From assembly GCA_949284985.1 (NCBI GenBank), contig CASDWY010000031.1:1-64000 (forward strand): DNA of 64,000 nt. The letters are read 5' to 3'. The notes below the pieces were generated by a model that had not been told where the DNA came from, did no database searches, and worked only from the letters and a program-made list of their open reading frames with translations. The DNA is from an uncultured bacterium (GTDB lineage Bacteria > Cyanobacteriota > Vampirovibrionia > Gastranaerophilales > Gastranaerophilaceae). The position numbers and the translations under genes are program-made. Shown one piece after another: positions 25,820-34,654 of the stretch. Within the stretch, counting starts at the first letter, position 1. Every line of letters starts with the position of its first letter.

Positions 25820-25849
25820 GTAAACTATAAGTAGAAAATGCTAAGAGTT

Positions 25850-26815
25850 TTAGTGGTTTAATTTAGGGGTATAAAATTTATCTCGATATTTTTCTTGTAT
25901 TTGGTAATCGTCTTTATACAATTCTTTTAATCTTGATAATTGTTTTTCTGTAAGCATTTCGGATGTTATTTTCTTTTCTTTAAGAACGTGATAATGTTTT
26001 GGTTTTATATTCATGTTTTCTAGCATAAAATCATCTACATCTTTCAACCAAACAAAATCAGTAATGTCGTCCATAAAATCTTTAAGATACAAACTCAAAG
26101 GAACTATATGTTGGTCATAACCGCAAGAGTTTAAGGTTTGCATTTGAACAGCCAAAATCATTTTATCTAAAAATTTGCTTATATCATCATTTAACTTTGG
26201 GCATGGTATAGTCGAAGCAATTCCGACATGACCGCTAATTTTATCGTTTACTGCGCTTAAAAAGCGTTTAATAGGGTCCTCATAAACAGTAAATTTCTTC
26301 CAATTTGAAAAAAAAGATTTTGTTATAGCATAATCTTCTTTTTTTAATAGAAAAGACTTCATCTTATTCAATTTAATCCAGATTTCGAACCATTCTTTTT
26401 CTCCTGTAACTATTGGCTGATCAGGTGTTTTCCAAAAATAGTTGTAAATTTCCGAAACTATTGATGTTGAAGCGTTTTTTGGGGAATCAAAATAAACAAT
26501 ATTTTTTTGATATACAGGATAAAAGCTAGGACCTTGAAAATAATGCATAGATTGCATATCAATTTGGCTCAAAATCCCGAAATTCTCATCATGAATAATT
26601 GCGGTTTTCCCTTTAAGATTTGGGATATTAACATATAATATGTTATTTGATTCGCCAATAATCTCAAACTTTTTCTTGTCAGCTAAGCGTACAGCAACAC
26701 TTGCAGAGGTATCGACCAAAAGTTGGAATTGACCAAACGTAGAATAAACTTCTAATTTAAAAGGTCTTTTATTTATCATAGCTATAAAACTAGCATGAAG
26801 ATTGAAAAAACTCAA
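25850..26815 (-). CDS. Sulfotransferase-like protein
   Basis: The 321-aa protein has a beta-rich N-terminal 100 residues with no recognised domain, then IVYFDSPKNASTSIVSEIY at about residues 106-124, resembling the 5'-phosphosulfate loop of carbohydrate sulfotransferases, and FTVYEDPIKRFLSAVND at about 174-190, resembling their 3'-phosphate loop (usually RDPxxRxxS; the first Arg is Glu here). The family transfers sulfate from PAPS to sugars. It converges with the pyruvyltransferase gene. The N-terminal part and the altered motif leave some doubt. Confidence 0.6.
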   Translation of the reverse strand: MSFFNLHASFIAMINKRPFKLEVYSTFGQFQLLVDTSASVAVRLADKKKFEIIGESNNILYVNIPNLKGKTAIIHDENFGILSQIDMQSMHYFQGPSFYPVYQKNIVYFDSPKNASTSIVSEIYNYFWKTPDQPIVTGEKEWFEIWIKLNKMKSFLLKKEDYAITKSFFSNWKKFTVYEDPIKRFLSAVNDKISGHVGIASTIPCPKLNDDISKFLDKMILAVQMQTLNSCGYDQHIVPLSLYLKDFMDDITDFVWLKDVDDFMLENMNIKPKHYHVLKEKKITSEMLTEKQLSRLKELYKDDYQIQEKYRDKFYTPKLNH

Positions 26816-26899
26816 TTAACAAAATAACAAAACAAATTGTTATTATGGATTCTATGCCAGTTTGTTTGAACAGTGTTTACAATTTTATAAAAATAAAAA

Positions 26900-26971
26900 T
26901 GGGCCCGGCTGGATTCGAACCAGCGACCAAAGGATTATGAGTCCTCTGCGCTACCGCTGCGCCACAAGCCC
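26900..26971 (-). tRNA. tRNA with CAU anticodon (Met or Ile2)
   Basis: A full cloverleaf can be folded: acceptor stem GGGCTTG/CGGGCCC with two G-U pairs, D stem GCGC/GCGC, anticodon stem with loop CTCATAA (anticodon CAT), variable loop TGGTC, and T arm GCTGG-TTCGAAT-CCAGC, discriminator A. CCA is not encoded. CAU can mean elongator tRNA-Met, initiator, or tRNA-Ile2 (lysidine-modified). The initiator is unlikely because the first pair is G-C. The anticodon arm plus TGGTCGCTGG resembles Ile2, but I cannot decide between Ile2 and elongator Met by eye. Confidence 0.93.
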
Positions 26972-27079
26972 ACATGCGTGAAGTTTTAACTTCCATATGT
27001 AAAATACCATTAACCAAAAAAAAAATCAAGATGTTTTGCAATCACAGATTTTGTTCCCTGTTATTTAAACAATTAAACT

Positions 27080-27109
27080 AAGAGGCACATTATTAATAAT
27101 GTGCCTCTT
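27080..27109. terminator. Perfect 30-nt palindrome, probable terminator
   Basis: AAGAGGCACATTATT followed by its exact reverse complement, then TTTATCTG on the plus strand. It lies 22 nt beyond the stop codon of the minus-strand gene that ends at 27132 and is its likely terminator. The minus-strand T tract is weak (CTTAGTTTAATT). Confidence 0.6.
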
Positions 27110-27131
27110 TATCTGATTACATTTTTTATAA

Positions 27132-28148
27132 TTATGCTAATGCGTTAAGTTTTTTAGTGTTTGATGATGTAGGTTCTTCACTTTTATCCGCGGAAGTTAC
27201 TTGGTTTGTATTGTCGTCTAAAAGATCTTTACTGGGCATTTCAGAGTCTATAATTTCTGCTTGTATTGCATTGTTAAATGCGTTTGCAATTAATCCTGAG
27301 TTTATGAGATTTAATTGCATACGATTTAATTCTCTTGCAGCCAATAAATTTTGGTATGTATCTTTAATTTTCTCTGACTTTTCATTTTTATCTGTGATTG
27401 ATTTAAATATTGTACCTATAACTAAAGCAGGAACACTAAGAGCAAGTGCAGTTAATCCGTAACCGGCAACTTTAGGGTGTTTTACTGCGGTTTCAGCAAT
27501 TTTATTTTTTATAGGCGTTATAACTTTTTTATTGAGATTAGAATTGTTGATAAAGCTAGCAGCTTTAGACTTTGTTTCTGCAAGAATAGCAGCAGTTTTA
27601 GGTAATTTGGTGGGAATGGTGGTAGCGAGTTTTGAAATAGCTTTATGAGCTCCAACAAGTACAGCTGCAAAACCTGCTAATCTTAGTATAGAGCTGATTA
27701 TAGGGTGTCTGTCTTCACTTCTTTTTATGACTGGAGAAACTGCTGTAATTTTATCTACCATCCCATTGTAAAGACCAGCTAGCGCAAATGCACCAATCCA
27801 TCCTGCGCCAACTTTTCCCATAGTGCTGAGCTTACCTGACAGTCCGGGTGCCCTTGAAAATGCTCCGCTTATAAGTGTATCTGCAACAGGAATACCAATT
27901 AATGCAGTAGTATATGTTTTTGCTTTATATTTGTCGTCTTTGTTTGCGTCGGCTTTTGCTATGCTAAGAAGTTCTTGATCTTTTAAATTAGCAATTCTAA
28001 CAGCATCCATATACTTATTGTATAGTTCTTCTTTGTTTAAATTGTTTGGAGTATAATTTCTGCTTTCCCTTGATTTATAAGGTTTCTCGTGTTTATTTTG
28101 ATCAATTCTATATTCTAATGGTATTTTTGATAAAGAAACTGGTTGCAT
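27132..28148 (-). CDS. Hypothetical membrane protein, 338 aa
   Basis: No named family is recognised. The N-terminal 85 residues are hydrophilic and Lys/Asn/Tyr rich. The middle has several hydrophobic segments (IGIPVADTLISGAFS, GKVGAGWIGAFALAGLYNG, LRLAGFAAVLVGAHKA, GYGLTALALSVPALVIGTIF) suggesting three or four membrane spans, and the C-terminus is acidic and Ser/Thr rich. The ATG at 28148 is chosen because AAGGTGGGGAAA lies directly before it; a longer in-frame start is possible. Its organisation resembles the other lineage-type membrane hypotheticals at 33300 and 40822. Confidence 0.65.
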   Translation of the reverse strand: MQPVSLSKIPLEYRIDQNKHEKPYKSRESRNYTPNNLNKEELYNKYMDAVRIANLKDQELLSIAKADANKDDKYKAKTYTTALIGIPVADTLISGAFSRAPGLSGKLSTMGKVGAGWIGAFALAGLYNGMVDKITAVSPVIKRSEDRHPIISSILRLAGFAAVLVGAHKAISKLATTIPTKLPKTAAILAETKSKAASFINNSNLNKKVITPIKNKIAETAVKHPKVAGYGLTALALSVPALVIGTIFKSITDKNEKSEKIKDTYQNLLAARELNRMQLNLINSGLIANAFNNAIQAEIIDSEMPSKDLLDDNTNQVTSADKSEEPTSSNTKKLNALA

Positions 28149-28242
28149 TTTCCCCACCTTTGTTACACAATTCACTACTAGTATAATACTTATTATCAAA
28201 TTTGTTTGCTAGTTTTAATTATATTATGAAGAAATTGTTACA

Positions 28243-29532
28243 ATGAAAAAATTTTGTATAAAAACACTTGGATGTAAGACAAATCAAATAGAATCGGATT
28301 TTATTATAGAGCAACTTAAAGGTGCAGGTTATGAATATTCTAAGAATCAAACAGAGGCTGATATTTTTATATTAAATTCCTGCAGTGTTACTTCAAATGC
28401 TGATAGTGAAGCGGTTCGTATTTTGAGAAAAGCAAAGAAAGATAATCCGAGTACATTTGTTGTTTTGACAGGTTGTATGGCGCAGTTGGAGGCAGATGCA
28501 TTTGAAAAATGCGATTACATTGATTTGGTATTAGGTAATTCTGAAAAAATGAATATTGTGGACTACCTTAAAGAACAAATTAAAATTAATGTAAGCGATA
28601 TTTTTAACCAGAAAGAGTTTATTTATAAAGAGGTGTTAAACCCGACCAAAACTAGAGCATATTTAAAAATACAAGATGGATGCAATAATCGTTGTTCGTA
28701 TTGTACTATTTGGCGAGCAAGAGGCTATTCTAGAAGTAATTCTGTTGAGAATATACAAAAACAAATTCAATTGTATGTTGATCATGGGTTTAAAGAGGTA
28801 GTTCTTACAGGCATTCATATAGGTCAGTGGGGTAAAGATTTAACTCCAAGAAAATCATTTCTTGATTTGGTTAAAATAGTAGAAGATACTGATATCAAAA
28901 GGTTTAGACTTGGTTCTTTGGATCCTTTTGAGCTTAGCGAAGAATTAATTGATTATTTGGCGACATCAACAAAGTTTTGTCCACATTTTCATCTGTCTTT
29001 GCAATCTGCATGTAATAAGACTCTTAAAACCATGAATAGACACTATACAGTTGAACATTATCTTGCACAAATTGATAAAATTAACGATAAATTTAATTTA
29101 CCGTTTATAGGGTGTGATATAATAGTCGGTTTCCCTGGTGAAACTGAGGATGATTTTGAAACTACATATAGTAATATAGAGCGTTCCGGATTGACCATGG
29201 CTCATATATTTCCTTATAGCATAAGAAAAAATACTAAAGCAGCAACTATGGCTAATCAAATTCCAAAACAAATAAAAAATGAGCGACTTAATAAACTTAA
29301 ATCTTTGGTTTTAAAAAAATTCGGTGAGTTTCAATTGAAAAATATTGGAACAATTCAAAATGTTGTGTTTGAAAAAAATAAGTCTTCTAAAACAGGAATG
29401 TATAAAGGTTTAACAGGGAATTATTTGACAGTTTATGCGGATAGTTCAAAAAATTTAGGGTCTGATTTGTGCAATTGCTATTTATCAGAAATTCGTGATG
29501 GTGTTTTTATTTGTGAACCAATTAAGAATTAA
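28243..29532 (+). CDS. mtaB: MtaB-type tRNA methylthiotransferase
   Basis: MtaB adds a methylthio group to t6A37 of tRNA using two iron-sulfur clusters and SAM. The 429-aa protein carries the N-terminal UPF0004 cluster cysteines (TLGCKTNQIESD, LNSCSVTSNAD, LTGCMAQLEAD) and the radical SAM CxxxCxxC motif in GCNNRCSYCTIWRARG. The C-terminal extension of about 60 residues replaces a typical TRAM domain sequence that I cannot firmly identify. MtaB rather than MiaB or RimO is chosen from the LGCKTNQIES and YCTIWRARGYSRS segments. Transcribed alone on the plus strand. Confidence 0.9.
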   Translation: MKKFCIKTLGCKTNQIESDFIIEQLKGAGYEYSKNQTEADIFILNSCSVTSNADSEAVRILRKAKKDNPSTFVVLTGCMAQLEADAFEKCDYIDLVLGNSEKMNIVDYLKEQIKINVSDIFNQKEFIYKEVLNPTKTRAYLKIQDGCNNRCSYCTIWRARGYSRSNSVENIQKQIQLYVDHGFKEVVLTGIHIGQWGKDLTPRKSFLDLVKIVEDTDIKRFRLGSLDPFELSEELIDYLATSTKFCPHFHLSLQSACNKTLKTMNRHYTVEHYLAQIDKINDKFNLPFIGCDIIVGFPGETEDDFETTYSNIERSGLTMAHIFPYSIRKNTKAATMANQIPKQIKNERLNKLKSLVLKKFGEFQLKNIGTIQNVVFEKNKSSKTGMYKGLTGNYLTVYADSSKNLGSDLCNCYLSEIRDGVFICEPIKN

Positions 29533-29615
29533 TGTAAATTTTTTTTAACAAATTAAAGTTGTATTCTAAAGATTTTTATTTATTTGCCGAAGTATAAATT
29601 ACAAGGAGTAAAAAC

Positions 29616-29645
29616 CAAGTAAGTAAAAAAGTAAGTAAGTAAAAA
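29616..29645 (+). repeat. AAGT-type short tandem repeats
   Basis: CAAGTAAGTAAAAAAGTAAG continues into further GTAAGTAAGT units just upstream of the gene at 29669. A near-identical 14-nt segment occurs in inverted orientation (TTTTTACTTACTTG) at 30207-30220 downstream of the same gene. Confidence 0.7.
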
Positions 29646-29668
29646 CAAAGTCTGAAAAGGGGAACGAA

Positions 29669-30193
29669 ATGAACTTTGGTATCGGCAAAGGTGTATCTGC
29701 TATAGATTCTGCGGCAATAAAAGAAGTTGCAAGTCAGATTTTTACAAATGCACAGAGTAAAGATCTTAACAGCCAAACATTTAAAGTTGATTATTCAAAA
29801 TTCAACAGACCAGAATTAGGGGCCGATCTTTATAGTTCAAGATTGGACATTGAACAAGTTCAACAAATTTCTGTAAGAAATGCAGGCTTAGATACAAATT
29901 TTGTTCAAAACCAAGCTATTGTTGCAAGTGTTCAGTATTTAAACAAGGTTGCTGCATTGGGAACGTATGCTATGCCGTCAAATATGGATGGTAAAATTAA
30001 CGTTCCGCAAGAAGCTAAGCAGCAAGATCTTAAAGCGAGAGAAGTTTTTGCTCTTCCTGCATCATCAGTAACAACAGAGATTCAAGATATGACAGGCGAA
30101 AACAAAGGCTCAAATCCTTTTAATTTCATTACACTCACGGTGGATTCAAAAGAAGAAGAAAAAGATTCCCAAAATACTAGCATTTTCGGCTAG
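29669..30193 (+). CDS. Hypothetical protein, 174 aa
   Basis: I do not recognise it. It is hydrophilic, with no signal peptide or membrane segment, Gln/Ala/Ser rich, and a short acidic tail near the C-terminus (KEEEKDSQN). GGGGAACG lies just before the ATG as ribosome binding site. The gene is followed by a strong terminator and flanked by inverted AAGTAAGTAAAAA repeats. Its length, composition and lack of paralogues suggest a lineage-restricted gene. Confidence 0.6.
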   Translation: MNFGIGKGVSAIDSAAIKEVASQIFTNAQSKDLNSQTFKVDYSKFNRPELGADLYSSRLDIEQVQQISVRNAGLDTNFVQNQAIVASVQYLNKVAALGTYAMPSNMDGKINVPQEAKQQDLKAREVFALPASSVTTEIQDMTGENKGSNPFNFITLTVDSKEEEKDSQNTSIFG

Positions 30194-30225
30194 TATAACG
30201 TTCCACTTTTTACTTACTTGTTTAC

Positions 30226-30254
30226 AAGACAACTTAGCGGTTGTCTTTTTTTTT
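30226..30254 (+). terminator. Intrinsic terminator
   Basis: AAGACAAC (30226-30233), a 6-nt loop and GTTGTCTT (30240-30247) are followed by a run of T. It ends the 174-aa hypothetical gene. The 3' part overlaps the stop codon region of the convergent gene at 30253. Confidence 0.85.
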
Positions 30255-30561
30255 AATCATTGTTAGGGGTATCGTAAAACTCGTAAGTATTGGAGTTTGG
30301 TTTTTGGTCTAAGTATTTGTTATCTATAACAGGCTCAGAATTGTCTTTTTCGTAAAAATTTATTTGAGGTGCAAAATTTTGTCCTGTTAATCCTTGCATA
30401 GCTTGAGGCGTATTTGGTGAGAGCGGTTGCGTATACAGATTTACCGGTAATTTTTGTTTTTTTGACGGTTTACTTTTTGTTGCAAAAGTGGTATCTGCAG
30501 CCAAAACTACATTAGACGCTAAAAATAACAATAAAAGTGTTATGCTTAGAATTTTTTGCAT
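30253..30561 (-). CDS. Small exported protein
   Basis: A 102-aa protein with a clear Sec signal peptide (MQKILSITLLLLFLASNV, cleavage after about VLAA) and a Pro/Asn/Gln-rich mature part with no recognised domain (LSPNTPQAMQGLTGQN). Such proteins can be periplasmic or secreted. AGGAGG-like sequence precedes the ATG. No partner gene is adjacent in the same direction. Confidence 0.6.
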   Translation of the reverse strand: MQKILSITLLLLFLASNVVLAADTTFATKSKPSKKQKLPVNLYTQPLSPNTPQAMQGLTGQNFAPQINFYEKDNSEPVIDNKYLDQKPNSNTYEFYDTPNND

Positions 30562-30719
30562 ATATCCTCCTAAATAATACCTTTATTTTAGCACATTTTT
30601 TGGAGCTGTACAACTGATTTAAATATACTTTATTTATAGCATTGTAAACAAATATAAATTATTTTTTAATATAAAAAAAGGTAGTAAAATGTTAAGTATA
30701 AGTTTGTATAGAGGGAATT

Positions 30720-31844
30720 ATGGATGATTTTAAAATAGTACCGTTTTTGAAAGGAGTTGTGAAGCAAGGAGTTTCAGACGTGCATTTGCATGTTGATGAG
30801 CACCCTATAGTGAGAAAAGATGGTAGAATCCTTAAGATTGCTAATTTAGAAAAACTCACAGAGGAAAACCTTGACGAAGCATTACAAACAATGTTGCCTA
30901 CAGTTTTGAAAAACAGAGCGGATCAAGTTTATGATCTGGATTTTGCATATGAAATAAAAGGTGTGTCTCGGTTTCGTGTAAATATGTCAAGGCAGTTGGG
31001 CAAACTGGCTATAGTTATGAGAACTATTCCTTATGCAATTCCAAAGTTTAATGAATTGGGGCTTCCTGTTTCTGTTGAACAATTTGCTACATTAAACAAC
31101 GGTATTGTACTCGTTACCGGCCCGACAGGAAGTGGTAAATCTACTACTATTGCGGCGTTAATAGATTATATAAATCAGAATTTTCAAAAACATATTATTA
31201 CTATAGAAGATCCTATTGAGTTTATTTATACTAATAAGCGGTGTGTCATCTCTCAAAGGCAAATTGATGTTGATACGGCTTCTTTTCCAGATGGTGTAAA
31301 ATATGCGTTAAGGCAAGATCCTGATGTTATATTGATTGGGGAAATTCGAGATAGAGAGACGCTGTCTTCTGCATTAAAAGCTGCAGAAACTGGGCATTTG
31401 GTCTTTGCAACGATGCATACAAATGATGCAATTCAGACTGTTAATCGTATTATTAATCTTTATGAACCACAAGATAGAGATTTTGTAAGAAAGCAGCTAT
31501 CAGAAACTCTTAGAGGCACTCTTGCTCAAAAACTTTTGCCAAGAAAAGAGGGTAGTGGGCGGATTCCGGCATGTGAAGTTCTTGTTGTTACACCAACGGT
31601 TAAAGATTTTATTCTGAAAGATAAGCTTGATGAAGTATATGCGTTAGTAAAAAAAGGCTCATTTAATGATATGTTGACGTTTAATATGTCGTTGTATGAG
31701 CTTTGCATTCGTGATTTTGTTGCAAAAGAGGTTGCAGTTTCTGCATCAGATAATAAAAATGAGTTTAATCAAATGCTTCGTGGCGCATATCATGGAGCAA
31801 ATTCTCAAGTTGTTAAGATGAAAGAAGAGTTCTCAGGTGAGTAG
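30720..31844 (+). CDS. pilT: PilT-family type IV pilus retraction ATPase
   Basis: A 374-aa hexameric secretion-type ATPase. VTGPTGSGKSTTIAALIDY (about residues 136-154) is Walker A, IITIEDPIEF is the Asp box, RQDPDVILIGEIRDRET Walker B, and ETGHLVFATMHTNDA the His box. The retraction-specific AIRNLIRE motif of PilT reads TVKDFILKDK here, so it is diverged. PilB and other pilus genes are not in the window. The gene ends inside recO (8-nt overlap), an unusual pairing that suggests co-translation. Confidence 0.88.
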   Translation: MDDFKIVPFLKGVVKQGVSDVHLHVDEHPIVRKDGRILKIANLEKLTEENLDEALQTMLPTVLKNRADQVYDLDFAYEIKGVSRFRVNMSRQLGKLAIVMRTIPYAIPKFNELGLPVSVEQFATLNNGIVLVTGPTGSGKSTTIAALIDYINQNFQKHIITIEDPIEFIYTNKRCVISQRQIDVDTASFPDGVKYALRQDPDVILIGEIRDRETLSSALKAAETGHLVFATMHTNDAIQTVNRIINLYEPQDRDFVRKQLSETLRGTLAQKLLPRKEGSGRIPACEVLVVTPTVKDFILKDKLDEVYALVKKGSFNDMLTFNMSLYELCIRDFVAKEVAVSASDNKNEFNQMLRGAYHGANSQVVKMKEEFSGE

Positions 31845-32604
31845 TAATTATCTTACTGATGCTATAAATATAAAGTCTTATAGTCTTAGCGAGGCAGATA
31901 AGATTGTTTTAATGTATTCTCGTGAAAAAGGACTTATGAGAGGGGTTGCTAAAGGCTCTAAAAAGATGAAGAGTAAATTAGGCGGACGAATGGAAATGTT
32001 AGTCGCAAATAAACTTATGCTTTATAGAGGGAAAAACCTTGATACAATCTGTCAGGCAGAAGCGTTAAATACTTTTAATAATCTGAGAACAGATATGGAT
32101 AAAATGGTTTATGCCATGTATATGTCTGAGATTGTTACTAATTTTGGTTCTGAGGATGATCCAAATAGTGAAGAAATTTATGATTTGCTTTATAAAGCAC
32201 TTGCACAGATGTCTTTAGCGAAAAATCTTGTGGAAATTTTATTGTGTGTGATGCGTTTTCAGCTTAAAATGATGAGAGTTTGCGGCTATGAGTTGCAGCT
32301 TAAAAATTGTATAAGATGTAATTGTGAGTTTACGAAGCAGTCTGAATATGGAATTCTTTCTTTGGAAAAAGGAGGAATGCAGTGTGCTCAGTGTGCAATT
32401 GAGGGCTCTGTCGGAGGAGGAATTAAATTTCCGGAAAAATTGCGAGCATTTTTGTTTGCTTTAAGTGTGTCTAATTTTGATGAAAAGACATATTATGATG
32501 AAAAAGCCAATGAGAAAGTTTCAATTTATTGTTTTTCATTGTTGAAAAAGTATGTTGCACTGCATTGTTCTAAGCAATTTAAAACGATAAAAATGATAGT
32601 GTAG
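31837..32604 (+). CDS. recO: DNA repair protein RecO
   Basis: RecO loads RecA at gaps together with RecR. The 255-aa protein has the OB-fold N-terminus (LTDAINIKSYSLSEADKIVL, MRGVAKGSKKMKSKLGGRME) and a zinc-finger-bearing helical C-terminus (CIRCNCEF and MQCAQC). The start is GTG at 31837, overlapping pilT by 8 nt. RecR is encoded at 58091-58684. Confidence 0.88.
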   Translation: MSSNYLTDAINIKSYSLSEADKIVLMYSREKGLMRGVAKGSKKMKSKLGGRMEMLVANKLMLYRGKNLDTICQAEALNTFNNLRTDMDKMVYAMYMSEIVTNFGSEDDPNSEEIYDLLYKALAQMSLAKNLVEILLCVMRFQLKMMRVCGYELQLKNCIRCNCEFTKQSEYGILSLEKGGMQCAQCAIEGSVGGGIKFPEKLRAFLFALSVSNFDEKTYYDEKANEKVSIYCFSLLKKYVALHCSKQFKTIKMIV

Positions 32605-32681
32605 CTTAGCCTTAGATACTTTGATTTTTTTAAAAAAAGATAGTAAGCTTGATATTTAGCAGATAAAATTAGGAGAGAATA

Positions 32682-33053
32682 ATGAAAAATTTGTTGTCAA
32701 TATTAATTATTTGTTTAGTGTGTATTTTAGGGATTAAAGGAGTGTGTGCGTCTCGTACTTTTACGCCGCATGATGTGACAGTTGTAAAAGCAAGTCATAT
32801 TCTTGTCCCGACTGAAGAAGAAGCAAAAGCTATAAAAGTTATGTTGGATGAAGGTGAAGATTTTGCTGTTTTGGCAAGACAATATTCTCAGTGTCCGTCT
32901 AAAGCTGCAGGTGGAGATTTGGGATATTTTAAGCGTGGACAAATGGTTAAAGCATTTGAGGAGGTTGCATTTGAGCTTCCTGTAAACACTGTTTCAGATC
33001 CGGTAAAGACACAGTTTGGTTGGCATTTGATTAAGGTGACTGACCGCAGGTAG
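32682..33053 (+). CDS. Exported parvulin-type peptidyl-prolyl isomerase
   Basis: A 123-aa protein with an N-terminal hydrophobic signal segment (about residues 4-22) and one parvulin domain: [58 protein letters not shown] and [12 protein letters not shown]. Parvulins catalyse cis-trans proline isomerisation and here would act outside the cytoplasmic membrane, probably helping protein folding. It is shorter than PpiC/SurA because it lacks chaperone domains. The stop lies 1 nt from the convergent S4 protein gene. Confidence 0.88.
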   Translation: MKNLLSILIICLVCILGIKGVCASRTFTPHDVTVVKASHILVPTEEEAKAIKVMLDEGEDFAVLARQYSQCPSKAAGGDLGYFKRGQMVKAFEEVAFELPVNTVSDPVKTQFGWHLIKVTDRR

Positions 33054-33054
33054 T

Positions 33055-33297
33055 TTACAGCTCTTCATAGAGAGTTGAAGCAGACTGCACAGAAACATTA
33101 CCGGTTGGAATTTCAATTACTCGAACAATTACTGTTTTATTGTATTGCTCAATTTTGATAATGTCCCCGACTTTAAGCTGCTTTGCAGGTTTGGCAATCG
33201 CATCGTTAACGTAAATACGACCTTGTTCTGCAACATCATTTGCAACAGTGCGTCGTTTTATTAATCGTGAAACTTTTAAAAATTTATCTAAACGCAT
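33055..33297 (-). CDS. rqcP: S4-domain RNA-binding protein (RqcP/Hsp15-like)
   Basis: An 80-aa protein consisting of one S4 RNA-binding domain: MRLDKFLKVSRLIKRRTVA, GRIYVNDAIAKPAKQLKVGD. This matches RqcP (YlmH/YabO), which acts in ribosome-associated quality control (Ala-tail synthesis with RqcH), or Hsp15. It starts 2 nt after the upstream 441-aa hypothetical gene ends, so the two are co-transcribed on the minus strand. Confidence 0.85.
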   Translation of the reverse strand: MRLDKFLKVSRLIKRRTVANDVAEQGRIYVNDAIAKPAKQLKVGDIIKIEQYNKTVIVRVIEIPTGNVSVQSASTLYEEL

Positions 33298-33299
33298 AA

Positions 33300-34625
33300 T
33301 TACATTTTATTAGCTGAAAATGATTGAGCAAGTTTTTCTTTGATTTGATTTGCTACGTGGAAATCTTTTGTTCCGGCTTTTTTCTTTCTGTATTCAAACA
33401 TTATTTTGGGCATTATGTATCCTAAAGCAGCGCAGCAAATGCCAATGTTTGATATTATTGCCGCAATTTTATAATTTCTGGCTCTTTTTACAAAACTTCC
33501 CAGTGTGTGCTCTGATTCAGCTGCTTTTTTGCTAAAGTTTTCTAATGATTTTGCAAGAGATTTAATATCATTTGTGTCAATATAGGCAGCTGGGTTTATT
33601 TCTCCATTTTTAAATTTTGCAATTAAGCCAGAAAGCTTTGCTCCTTCAACTATTACAGATTTTTGGTTTTGGGCAATGTAGTCTAAAATTTCTTTTTGCG
33701 TATTTAAGCTAAGAACTGTTTTTATTTCGTCATTAAGTTCTTTTGTTCCTAATGCGTTTTTAAGTGTGTCTGAATTTATAAATCTTAAATCCATGTCGAT
33801 TGGAGTTTTAAGGTATTTGCTTACGGCTTTTTGAATTCCATTTTGAATCCACTCTCCCGCTGCGTACATAAAAAACAGTAATGAACCTTCTTTAATAGCG
33901 TATTCTGCAAATTCATACTTATTTCTTGATTTATGTAGTCTTTCTGTGGTAATTCCTGCATCTATTAGCATCATGTTTTTAACAGGGTTAAACATGAATG
34001 ATTCAATCCCTTTAAAGGATTGTATTTTTTTTGTTTTACCGGCAAATGCCATTTTATGAAAATTTTTGAATTGTTTTGTATCTTTTGTTTTGCTGAGTAA
34101 GAAATCTTTGTTAGCTTTTTGTTGAATATATTCTTTTGTTATAGCTTTTTCTGTAATATTTTGTTTATATTTTGTAAGCGCAAAATACGATGCAAAAGTT
34201 AAAATGGTAGCAATAGCAAATTTTGAGTAGAATAGAGCTTTGAATGTCGGTAATTTTTGTATAGCATTATTTAATGATTGGAGCGTTTTTTTTGCTTCAT
34301 CTCCTTTGTTATTTAAAACTTTTGCTGCAAATTCTGCGTGATCTTTAGAGGCAGCTACTCGCACGTCAATATTGGGATCAAGTTTTTTAAACTTGTAAAG
34401 GGTTTTATCAGCGATTTTTTTAAATATTGGCAGCCCGAAAAGCCATATGGCTTGTGTTCCAAATTCATCTATAAATCTGTCTTTTCCCTCAAGTTTGCCA
34501 CCTGCGTCGTAAGAAAAATAGGTAATTCCTGAGCTGTTAATTGTATCTTTTATTCCTAAAGGGATCCGTGATGATGGGTCTCCAAGTTTTGAAATTATTA
34601 TATTTGATATAGTGTTTGCTTGCAT
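33300..34625 (-). CDS. Hypothetical membrane protein, 441 aa
   Basis: No named family is recognised. There are hydrophobic segments near residues 140-165 (KFAIATILTFASYFALTKY), 250-265 (SLLFFMYAAGEWI) and 395-412 (AAIISNIGICCAALGYIMP), so it is probably a membrane protein, with a Lys-rich remainder. It carries two SFxG/AFxG-type tripeptide contexts (HKMAFAGKTK, IQSFKGIES) like other hypotheticals in this window. AGAAAGGGTAGG precedes the ATG. The S4 protein gene follows 2 nt downstream. Confidence 0.65.
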   Translation of the reverse strand: MQANTISNIIISKLGDPSSRIPLGIKDTINSSGITYFSYDAGGKLEGKDRFIDEFGTQAIWLFGLPIFKKIADKTLYKFKKLDPNIDVRVAASKDHAEFAAKVLNNKGDEAKKTLQSLNNAIQKLPTFKALFYSKFAIATILTFASYFALTKYKQNITEKAITKEYIQQKANKDFLLSKTKDTKQFKNFHKMAFAGKTKKIQSFKGIESFMFNPVKNMMLIDAGITTERLHKSRNKYEFAEYAIKEGSLLFFMYAAGEWIQNGIQKAVSKYLKTPIDMDLRFINSDTLKNALGTKELNDEIKTVLSLNTQKEILDYIAQNQKSVIVEGAKLSGLIAKFKNGEINPAAYIDTNDIKSLAKSLENFSKKAAESEHTLGSFVKRARNYKIAAIISNIGICCAALGYIMPKIMFEYRKKKAGTKDFHVANQIKEKLAQSFSANKM

Positions 34626-34654
34626 TTTACCTACCCTTTCTTACTTGCAATTAA

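Larger units (their letters stand above)
26816..27131. other. Intergenic region carrying a tRNA and a terminator
   Basis: Besides the tRNA at 26900-26971 and the palindrome at 27080-27109, a short perfect palindrome GAAGTTTTAACTTC lies at 26980-26993, just upstream of the tRNA, and an A-run of ten at about 27015-27024. No coding region is seen. Confidence 0.6.
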
